Source: Spirochaetales bacterium (lineage in GTDB: Bacteria > Spirochaetota > Spirochaetia > DSM-27196 > SKKC01). Taken from it: a DNA stretch of 19,136 bases. Each line of letters begins with the position of its first letter. The first letter of the stretch is position 1. Shown in pieces: positions 7,736-14,551 of the stretch. The position numbers and the translations under genes are program-made. The notes under the pieces were generated by a model. It was not told where the DNA came from and searched no databases. It worked only from the letters and a program-made list of their open reading frames with translations. The DNA lies in assembly GCA_007121695.1 (NCBI GenBank), contig SKKC01000212.1:1-19136 (forward strand), in the 5' to 3' direction.

Positions 7736-7736
7736 T
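7709..7736 (+). promoter_or_regulatory. Internal promoter at the end of pheT
   Basis: TTGATC (7709-7714), a 16-nt spacer and a perfect TATAAT (7731-7736). The -10 box overlaps the pheT stop codon TAA (7733-7735). Transcription would start near 7743 and serve the two unknown genes that follow pheT. The -35 box matches consensus at only four positions. Confidence 0.5.
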
Positions 7737-7785
7737 GAGAAGGGAACACCGAAGCAGGTAATACACGCGTGGAGTGGTGCAGTCC

Positions 7786-8754
7786 GTGCCGCAAGAAGAA
7801 GAACGCCCGACCATCCTGGTCCCGTATGAGGGGCCTGCCGACGGTCATGAGGCGGAAGATATTTTCATTTACCTTCGCCCCGAGACAAACGGAGTCGAGG
7901 TCGAGAGCCGCCTTCTGCGGGTCATGAAACAGTGTCCTGCATACAGGAACGGGCTCGATCTTGTCTACATGGCGAATCTGCCCGGTGAATACATGCTGAA
8001 CCGGCACGTGGTGGAACAGCACTATCGGCACAAACTCTACTTCGCGGTACACGGGAAACAGGCGTTCACACCGTGGATGCGAACGTCCTTCGAGTCACAG
8101 ACGGGTGAGTCATTCGACGCGGCGCACATCCTCGGGGCGTTTGAGGCGCTTCGCGAGTTTCAGGTAGAGCCCGAGGGGTTGTTTGCCCGTTGGGTAGATG
8201 AATCCCTGATCCGCGTGATTGCCGGGCAGACCGTGAAGTATCTCGAAGACGCGTGGGTTGTAGCGTCGGACATACCCGCACTCCTGCACAAGAACAGCCG
8301 TGGCACAGACATCGCCGTCATGCTGTTTCGCTCGCGAGTGGGATACAGTTATTTCGAAGAACTTGTGCAGGAGATGTACGAGCAGATAATCGATGCCGGG
8401 CTTGTGAACCCGCGATTGCCGCTGGGACGGATTTTCCACTATTCGCGAAGCCCCTTCGAGCAGCTGCTCGACGGCATGGGGTATCTGGTCGACAGCGATG
8501 GCAGCCCGCATCCGGTCGAGGATCTCAGTTTTGTCAGGTACTGTCGTGACTCTGGTCTCGGGGTGGAATCTCTCCTGGGCATAGTCCGGAATCCGCTGTT
8601 CGGATGGGTGAATCAGCAGGGCATTTATTTCGAAGACGATGTGTTTCGCATGACCGAGCACGCGACCTACCGCTCCGCGCTCGAGAAGCTCGATACTGCT
8701 GTCACGCAGATCCTGCTCCGGGCACCGGCTTCGGTGGATGTACCGGAACGGTAG
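7786..8754 (+). CDS. Conserved-looking protein of unknown function
   Basis: A 322-residue soluble protein; no signal peptide or TM helix. I do not recognise a family. Notable stretches are an early segment predicting alternating strands and helices (ILVPYEGP, IFIYLRPETNGVEVESRLLRVM), an aromatic-rich region (YMLNRHVVEQHYRHKLYFAVHG), and a C-terminal half rich in acidic and aromatic residues. No nucleotide-binding or catalytic motif is evident. The frame opens with GTG codons at 7774, 7777 and 7786. I choose 7786 because GGAG lies 11 nt before it, a spacing seen elsewhere in this window, while the others have no spaced site. Its stop lies 4 nt before the cyclic-nucleotide-binding gene, which implies co-expression and probably a shared task. 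Confidence 0.7.
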   Translation: MPQEEERPTILVPYEGPADGHEAEDIFIYLRPETNGVEVESRLLRVMKQCPAYRNGLDLVYMANLPGEYMLNRHVVEQHYRHKLYFAVHGKQAFTPWMRTSFESQTGESFDAAHILGAFEALREFQVEPEGLFARWVDESLIRVIAGQTVKYLEDAWVVASDIPALLHKNSRGTDIAVMLFRSRVGYSYFEELVQEMYEQIIDAGLVNPRLPLGRIFHYSRSPFEQLLDGMGYLVDSDGSPHPVEDLSFVRYCRDSGLGVESLLGIVRNPLFGWVNQQGIYFEDDVFRMTEHATYRSALEKLDTAVTQILLRAPASVDVPER

Positions 8755-8758
8755 GCCT

Positions 8759-10825
8759 ATGGATACACACGAGGGCGAAAAGCGGGCACTGCTTGAACGT
8801 GTCATACCATTCCGTTTTCTCGGCGAACACGATCGCGTGACGCTGCTTCCTGTCATGGAACGATGCAGCTACGCTGTGGGAGACACGATTGTCGAGCAGG
8901 GTGCTGACGACAGGCATGTCTACCTGCTTGGAGGTGGAACTGCCTCGATACAGTCGCCCCAGGAGCCTGATAAGCGAACACGGCTGCCCCGGGTCATCAG
9001 TACGGTCGAAGAAGGCCACTATTTTGGCGAGTGGGAGTCGGTTTTTGACTGCCCGCGGACCTACGAAATAGTCAGCGTCACCGAATCATGGGCATATCGC
9101 ATCTCCGGGGACGTATTTCTGGATCTGCTGAAATCATCAAGCGCCTTTGCTCAGGGCCTCGGAACCCTGCTTCGAAACCGGCAGGGGATCTTTGCAGCGT
9201 TCGAACGGTTCAAGGCACAGCTGTTCCGGGATGTTTCGAACGGATATCTGGTCATCCGGCGTCTGCTCCCGCTCTACGAGTCTCTCGAACCCGCGCTTCA
9301 TGCGGGGGCGGCCGATCCCACCCACATCGATGTAGCCGCGCTTTCGTACGCGGTACGGCGTCTGCCCGGGAATATCACGCGGACCTTTGCGCTTCTGCTG
9401 ACCGATAATCTTGTTGGCGCCTATAACAGCCCCGACGACTACTTTCTGCAGGTGTCCACGGCAGCCCGCAGGCGCGAGGTCTGGGAAATGGTGCCGGGTA
9501 AGAACCTCGTGCTTCTTCGAAACGGCGTGTCCGATCTGATCGACTTCGTGACATGCCTGTGTACCTATGCGGTCGAGGCGAAAAAGATACGAAAGCGGCT
9601 GAGCACGCCCGAGTGTCTTGCGGCGATCGCAGAGTATCTGGCCGAAGAGGCTCGTGTTCCGGTGTCATCCTTCCTCTCCGGGCTTCCGTTTAAGGCCGAC
9701 GAGGCAGCAGGGATTCTGGAACTCTGGCCCGAAGAGACGGTCGAACGGCTCTTCGAGATCGTGCGGCATCGCGAAATGTTCGGGATTGACGTCCGCCGCG
9801 GAGCGAACACGTATAACAGCCGCCGCGCTGAACTCTGGGCATCGCAGGTGGCACAGGCGGCAGAGGAATTTCTCGGCATGCCACCGGCCCTGCTCGACGA
9901 CTCCGTCGAAGTCCACATTGTCAGCAGCAATACGCACTCGGTTACGAACTGCCTGAATCCCTGGTACAGGCGGAACGCGGAGGCGCTGGACATCTGGGCC
10001 GGTACGCATGAGCCGGAGCTGTATGACGAACCCTGGATACACGAATACGACCGGCGCTATGCGGTCGCCCGATCATTTTTCGTCGCAAACCCCGACGATG
10101 CAGAGCATGCCCACGCGGTGGCTGATGATTCGGGCATTTTTCGGCTGCGCAGTACCGCCTCGACCGGTATACAGGTACAGCTGATTGATGTGCGTCGTCT
10201 TCCCGGAAACGAGATAGACCCGGGTATACGGGTGCCGCCTGCCGACCGCCATATTGTAATCGTGAATATCGACTACGCCTTCGGCGAGCAGGCGGAACAC
10301 ATAATGCGTAACCTGCTTCTCCTGTTTGGCCGCAACGTTGCGAGCATTAACTTTCTCGGGAAGGCTGGTGCGCTTGTAGGACGACGGGGTGACATTCTGG
10401 AACCGACCGCGTTTATCGAGCAGTCCGGGGATCTGTTTCAGCCGGTGCCTGAGCGCGCGGACAAACCCTATGAACGCCTGCAGGCCCGGGTTCCCGATAA
10501 CCACATCCATCGCGGTCCCATCCTGACTGTGGATGGCACCCTGCTGCAGAATCGGATCATGCTCAACTTCTATCGAAGAATCAGGCAGTGTATCGGTCTC
10601 GAAATGGAGGGTACCTATTACTATCGCCAGGTGCTCGAATCGATGGAGCTTGGCGTACTCTCTCGCCACGTTGACCTGCGGTTCTTCTATTACGTGTCAG
10701 ATCTGCCTCTTCAGCATACGCAGGCGCTTTCGAGCCGAATGCACGCGTCGGAAGGGATCCCCCCGCTCTATGGCATTACCAGGCATATCCTTGACGAGAT
10801 ATTCAGCTCGGGATGTCAGTCCTGA
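8759..10825 (+). CDS. Cyclic-nucleotide-binding domain fused to a nucleoside phosphorylase/nucleosidase-like domain
   Basis: A 688-residue soluble protein with at least three parts. Residues ~15-125 form a CAP-type cyclic-nucleotide-binding fold: VGDTIVEQG at 40-48 and a phosphate-binding cassette FGEWESVFDCPRTYEI at 89-104 that keeps the FGE and PR elements. A middle region (~140-490) is mostly helical and unrecognised. Residues ~497-655 resemble family-I nucleoside phosphorylases and nucleosidases (PNP/MTAN). They include GKAGALVGRRGDILEPTA at 534-551, GLEMEG at 613-618 (the ribose-binding Met-Glu pair M616/E617) and YVSD at 645-648, with D648 where these enzymes keep the catalytic Asp. A cNMP-controlled base-releasing or phosphorolytic enzyme is therefore inferred; activity is not proven. 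No DNA-binding domain is visible. Start ATG 8759 follows the upstream stop by 4 nt. Its stop overlaps the convergent receiver-Hpt gene by 10 bp. Confidence 0.8.
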   Translation: MDTHEGEKRALLERVIPFRFLGEHDRVTLLPVMERCSYAVGDTIVEQGADDRHVYLLGGGTASIQSPQEPDKRTRLPRVISTVEEGHYFGEWESVFDCPRTYEIVSVTESWAYRISGDVFLDLLKSSSAFAQGLGTLLRNRQGIFAAFERFKAQLFRDVSNGYLVIRRLLPLYESLEPALHAGAADPTHIDVAALSYAVRRLPGNITRTFALLLTDNLVGAYNSPDDYFLQVSTAARRREVWEMVPGKNLVLLRNGVSDLIDFVTCLCTYAVEAKKIRKRLSTPECLAAIAEYLAEEARVPVSSFLSGLPFKADEAAGILELWPEETVERLFEIVRHREMFGIDVRRGANTYNSRRAELWASQVAQAAEEFLGMPPALLDDSVEVHIVSSNTHSVTNCLNPWYRRNAEALDIWAGTHEPELYDEPWIHEYDRRYAVARSFFVANPDDAEHAHAVADDSGIFRLRSTASTGIQVQLIDVRRLPGNEIDPGIRVPPADRHIVIVNIDYAFGEQAEHIMRNLLLLFGRNVASINFLGKAGALVGRRGDILEPTAFIEQSGDLFQPVPERADKPYERLQARVPDNHIHRGPILTVDGTLLQNRIMLNFYRRIRQCIGLEMEGTYYYRQVLESMELGVLSRHVDLRFFYYVSDLPLQHTQALSSRMHASEGIPPLYGITRHILDEIFSSGCQS

Positions 10826-10829
10826 CTGA
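10816..10829. repeat. Palindrome holding both stop codons of convergent genes
   Basis: TCAGTC at 10816-10821 and GACTGA at 10824-10829 are exact inverted copies with 2 nt between. The TGA of the plus-strand gene (10823-10825) and that of the minus-strand gene (10816-10818) both lie inside it. There is no T-run after it on either strand, so it is a weak candidate for a bidirectional terminator. Confidence 0.35.
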
Positions 10830-11598
10830 GTTCGTGGGCAGCAACAACGTCCCGAAATTGCGTGAGCGCTGATTCCAGCCGTTTCACCGATGATCGCAGC
10901 GCCTTCGGATTGTGCTCCCGCGCTTCGTGTTCAATGTCTGTTGCGATTGCGGCGACCTGTACCGCCGAAACGTTCAGCGCAGCTCCTTGCAGATTGTGGG
11001 CAAGATCCGCCACCTGGTGGTATTCGCCATGTGCGCTTGCCGCAGACAGTGAATGAATACGTTCGTCGGCGGAGTCGAGAAACATGCGAACAGCGCGGCC
11101 AACCAGTTGCCTGTCGTTCCTCGTACGGCTGAGCGCATCGTTCAGGTCGAACACCCGTGCGTCTGCACGCGGCGTGGAGGCGTCGTCCGCAGGCGGCTGC
11201 GATTCGGCCTCGCTGTCGTGTTCGAGGTAGCGTTTTACGGTGGCCACGAAGCCGTCGAGGTTCAGCGGTTTGGTAATGTAATCGTTCATACCGGCGGTGC
11301 TGCAGTTGCTGCGGTCTTCGCTCGTCGTGTAGGCGGTCATGGCAATAATCGGGATGTGAGCGTTCGGCTGATCGTCAGAAAACGATCGTATTCGTCTCGT
11401 CGTTTCAATACCGTCCATTCCCGGCATTTGCACGTCCATAAGAATGAGTCTGTAGGTTTCCTGCTCCAGCCGCCGCAGCGCATCTTCGCCGCTCGATGAG
11501 ACCTCGCAGGAGTAGCCCGCTTTTTTCAGTATCTGTCGTGCAACCAGCTGGTTTATCTCGTTGTCTTCCACCAGCAGTACATCTGCGTGTGCATTCAT
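10816..11598 (-). CDS. Receiver-Hpt phosphorelay protein
   Basis: A 260-residue two-domain signalling protein. The N-terminal receiver (1-127) keeps all key residues: acidic pair E11/D12, phospho-acceptor D55 in LILMDVQMPGMDG, T88 and K110 (TKPL). After a Pro/Asp-rich linker (128-147), an Hpt domain (~150-255) carries the phospho-His H201 in LAHNLQGAALNVSA. Q204 stands where most Hpt domains have Lys. There is no DNA-binding or enzymatic output domain, so it likely passes phosphate between the neighbouring hybrid kinase and an unlinked regulator. ATG 11598 overlaps the stop of the CheB-CheR gene (ATGA), which indicates translational coupling. It converges on the cyclic-nucleotide-binding gene with overlapping 3' ends. 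Confidence 0.92.
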   Translation of the reverse strand: MNAHADVLLVEDNEINQLVARQILKKAGYSCEVSSSGEDALRRLEQETYRLILMDVQMPGMDGIETTRRIRSFSDDQPNAHIPIIAMTAYTTSEDRSNCSTAGMNDYITKPLNLDGFVATVKRYLEHDSEAESQPPADDASTPRADARVFDLNDALSRTRNDRQLVGRAVRMFLDSADERIHSLSAASAHGEYHQVADLAHNLQGAALNVSAVQVAAIATDIEHEAREHNPKALRSSVKRLESALTQFRDVVAAHELSQD

Positions 11599-14528
11599 GT
11601 CGTCGTGTCGGCCTGTTCTGGTATGGTATCCACATTGAATACCGCGCCTTCGACAGAGCCGTCCTCACCAAAAATCGGATTGCCGGTGACCGAGACTGTC
11701 TTTCGGGTCCCGTCCGGGCGTGTTATGCAATGAACATACTTGTGAATGGAGTCTTTCGTCGACATTAACTGTGCAAACGGAAGATCTTCAGACGCTATAG
11801 GATTACCGTCGGTGTCGGTAATCTGGAATCCGTTGTCGTCGTACCGCATTTCACTGATCTCGCTTCGAGTGAGTCCGAACAGACGTTCGGCCTCCGTATT
11901 GGCGAAAATAATCGATCCGTTCGAGTCGACCATGGTAATCGCGGTCGGGTTGGTCTCGAGAATACGCATCATGAGTTCATGGTTGCGCGACAGCGCATCA
12001 TGCGCGCGTCGTCTGCTCGAAACATCGACGAGCGTAATTACGATGCCTCCGGAAAGACGGCCTGTCGACTCGTACGGGCTTATGCGAACGAATACCCAGC
12101 CACCCGACTCGGTGTGTATTTCTTCATCTACCTGTTGCTTTTTCTCTGCGACGAGCCGGATATCGTCCATGAACTCAGCATAGGCCAGCTGGTGGCTCAG
12201 GTCGGTTATCGGGCGGCCGATATCGGTCTTGATTATATTGAAGTAGGACGTGACCGGAGGCGTGTACTTTCGTATACGCAGCTCGCTGTCGAGCAGGAGG
12301 GTGCCGACGTCGGTACCCGCGAGAATGTTGTCAATATCGTCGTTCAGGTCCGAGAGCTCTTCGATCTTCTTCTGATACTCCGAGTTCACGGTAATCAGCT
12401 CTTCGTTGACTGACTGCAGCTCCTCGTTCGTACTCTGCAGTTCTTCGTTCGAAGACAAAAGCTCCTCGTTCGTTGCCTGCAGCTCTTCGTTCGATGTTTC
12501 GAGCTCCTCAATCGTCGCCTGCAGATTCTCTTTCGTGTACTGCAGCTCGTTTTCGAGTTCGTGTACGCGTGTGCGCACGGACTCCTCTATATTGATTCGT
12601 TTGACGTCACCCGCAGCGAGCGGTCGCTTCTCCCCTTCCGTTTCAAAGAGTACGGCGAAGTATTTTTCGTCCATGATGGACCGTAAGGGTTTGATCGTAA
12701 TCTGTACGTCCACGGTGTTGCCGTCATTCGTGACCGACAGCGGATCGAACACGAGCGGGCGACCTTCCTTCATGACAGTCTGCATACCTGACCCAAGCGG
12801 TATCGCCAGGTCGGTGTGTGCCATCTTGAGAATATCCAGATCCATCCGACCGAAGGGAAGTTTCAGAAAAGGACTTGCGTCTCCGAAAATATGCTGTACC
12901 TCCCGAGAGCTGTTTATGACCGCGCAGGGAGGCAGCTGATCCTCGATAAGCCGTTCGTACACTGCCTCGAATCCGCGGCCAGTCCTGCGGGGTTCGCCTG
13001 GTCTGTCCTGCCCCTTGATGCGGTTCCACGTGTCGTTCTGCGAGCCACGTTGTTCCCTGTTCACGGCGAGCTCGAGATCGGTGATCGACGGACGCGCGCC
13101 TTCACCCGGAGCACCCTCGTCGCTGCACTGATAGATCTTCCACTTGACGTCGTAACTGTCGAAATACCTCGTGTAATCGCCCACCGTTTCGCTCGAACCG
13201 AGCATCATGAAGCCGTGTTTCTGCAGCGAAAAATGGAAATTCGCCAGTATCTTCTTCTGCAATACCGGCTGCAGGTAAATCAGGAGATTGCGGCAGCTTA
13301 TCAGGTCGATCTGCCGAAACGGTGGGTCCTTGAAAATGTTGTGATACGCGAAGACCACCATTTCGCGAATCTGCGGCGATATCTGGTAGTTATCGCCCTT
13401 GCGTATGAAATACTTCTGAAGGCGGTCAAGGCTGGCGTCGGCCGCGATGCTTTCAGGATACACACCGTACGAAGCCTGTTCGATGGCATCCTTGTCTATG
13501 TCGGTTGCGAAAATCTTGATGTTTGCGCTGAGGTCGTGCTCTTCGCAGTACTCGGAAATGACTATCGCGATGCTGTAGGCCTCTTCGCCCGTAGAACATC
13601 CTGCCACCCACACGCGTATGGGTTCGCCGGGGGTTTTCTTCCCCATGATCTGCGGTACGACCCGGTCCCTCAGCGCTTCAAAAGCTTCGGTATCCCTGAA
13701 AAACTTGGTCACGTTAATGAGCATTTCCTTGAACAGCGTGGTGATCTCGGTCGGGTACTGCTCCAGAAACGAAATGTAGCGGCTGATATCGCTGATCTGG
13801 TTAATTCCCATGCGGCGCTCAATGCGTCGCAGGATCGTACTCTCCTTGTAGAAGGACAGATCGACCCCGGTCTTCCGTTTAATGAGCATGAATATCCGGT
13901 TCAGGCTGCTCGAGTGCGTCGCGTACTGCGGGTCTTCGGCACGGCGGAGGCGGAAGTTGCCCTGCAGAAAGTTCATGAGCTCCTGCGGCAGTTTGTCCGC
14001 AGGCAGAACGTAGTCGACTACTCCCGTCGCGATAGCGCTCCGTGGCATACCGTTGAACTTGGAGCTTTCCTCGTCCTGTACCATGACAAGCCCGCCTTCT
14101 TCCTTGATGGCCCGGATGCCGCGGGTGCCGTCGCTTCCGGTCCCGCTCAGAACGATGCCAATGGCACGATCGCCCTGGTCTTCAGCGAGAGAACGGAAGA
14201 ATATATCGATGGGAAGATTCAGGCCCTGTTCCTGCTCGGTAAGGAAGAGTCTGCCGTTGAACATGGTCATATTGGTTTTTCGCGGCATGAGGTATATTGT
14301 GCCGGGCTCTACCTGCAGACCGTCTGTCACCTGACAGATTCTTAAACCCGTATGTTTCGCGAGCAGCTCGCCCATGAGACTCTTGTAATCCGGGCTCAGG
14401 TGTTGCACGACCACGAACGCCAGTCTGTCGGTGTCCGGCATGTTGCCAAAAAACGCTTCAAGCGCTTCAAGGCCTCCTGCCGAAGCACCAATACCGACAA
14501 TGTATGATCGTTCCTCTGCCTGTTCCAT
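11595..14528 (-). CDS. CheB-CheR-PAS fusion (methylesterase/methyltransferase signalling protein)
   Basis: A 977-residue cytoplasmic fusion. A CheB-type methylesterase/deamidase (about 8-190) has the triad S16 (GIGASAGG), H43 (VVQHLSPD) and D133 (LSGTGSDGT). It lacks the receiver domain that controls classical CheB. A CheR methyltransferase follows (~207-470): NVTKFFRD at 272-279, the SAM-binding AGCSTGEEAYS at 309-319, then SCRNLLIYL. A PAS-like region comes next, then a long coiled coil of near-identical heptads (EELQSTNEEL type, ~655-715), a PAS_10-like domain (~730-840) and a final PAS (~850-970). There is no kinase domain. In this family the CheB/CheR parts modify glutamates of chemoreceptors; no receptor gene is nearby, so the target is unknown. 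AGGAG lies 11 nt before ATG 14528. It is 23 nt downstream of the hybrid kinase and coupled to the receiver-Hpt gene. Confidence 0.93.
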   Translation of the reverse strand: MEQAEERSYIVGIGASAGGLEALEAFFGNMPDTDRLAFVVVQHLSPDYKSLMGELLAKHTGLRICQVTDGLQVEPGTIYLMPRKTNMTMFNGRLFLTEQEQGLNLPIDIFFRSLAEDQGDRAIGIVLSGTGSDGTRGIRAIKEEGGLVMVQDEESSKFNGMPRSAIATGVVDYVLPADKLPQELMNFLQGNFRLRRAEDPQYATHSSSLNRIFMLIKRKTGVDLSFYKESTILRRIERRMGINQISDISRYISFLEQYPTEITTLFKEMLINVTKFFRDTEAFEALRDRVVPQIMGKKTPGEPIRVWVAGCSTGEEAYSIAIVISEYCEEHDLSANIKIFATDIDKDAIEQASYGVYPESIAADASLDRLQKYFIRKGDNYQISPQIREMVVFAYHNIFKDPPFRQIDLISCRNLLIYLQPVLQKKILANFHFSLQKHGFMMLGSSETVGDYTRYFDSYDVKWKIYQCSDEGAPGEGARPSITDLELAVNREQRGSQNDTWNRIKGQDRPGEPRRTGRGFEAVYERLIEDQLPPCAVINSSREVQHIFGDASPFLKLPFGRMDLDILKMAHTDLAIPLGSGMQTVMKEGRPLVFDPLSVTNDGNTVDVQITIKPLRSIMDEKYFAVLFETEGEKRPLAAGDVKRINIEESVRTRVHELENELQYTKENLQATIEELETSNEELQATNEELLSSNEELQSTNEELQSVNEELITVNSEYQKKIEELSDLNDDIDNILAGTDVGTLLLDSELRIRKYTPPVTSYFNIIKTDIGRPITDLSHQLAYAEFMDDIRLVAEKKQQVDEEIHTESGGWVFVRISPYESTGRLSGGIVITLVDVSSRRRAHDALSRNHELMMRILETNPTAITMVDSNGSIIFANTEAERLFGLTRSEISEMRYDDNGFQITDTDGNPIASEDLPFAQLMSTKDSIHKYVHCITRPDGTRKTVSVTGNPIFGEDGSVEGAVFNVDTIPEQADTTT
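12389..12545 (-). repeat. Tandem 21-bp degenerate repeats encoding a heptad coiled coil
   Basis: The stretch encodes about seven successive heptads of the form (S/T)NEELQ(S/A). At the DNA level the unit GCAGCTCCTCGTTCG, or a close variant, recurs every 21 bp on the plus strand. The coiled coil links the CheR part to the PAS domains and probably dimerises the protein. Length variation by slippage is possible but not shown. Confidence 0.7.
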
Positions 14529-14551
14529 ATGTATATCTACTCCTGATCGTG

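Noticed and set aside
8759..10825. Possible Pycsar-like anti-phage effector, because it binds a cyclic nucleotide.
   Set aside because: There is no nucleotide cyclase beside it, no membrane-damaging domain and no other defence gene; it sits behind pheST in what looks like core genome.
12816..14345. A 509-codon plus-strand open frame opposite the CheB-CheR gene, with similar long frames at 14504-15538 (+) and 5429-6382 (-).
   Set aside because: They mirror well-supported genes with full domain motifs, show no recognisable domain, and arise from GC-rich codon use on the other strand.
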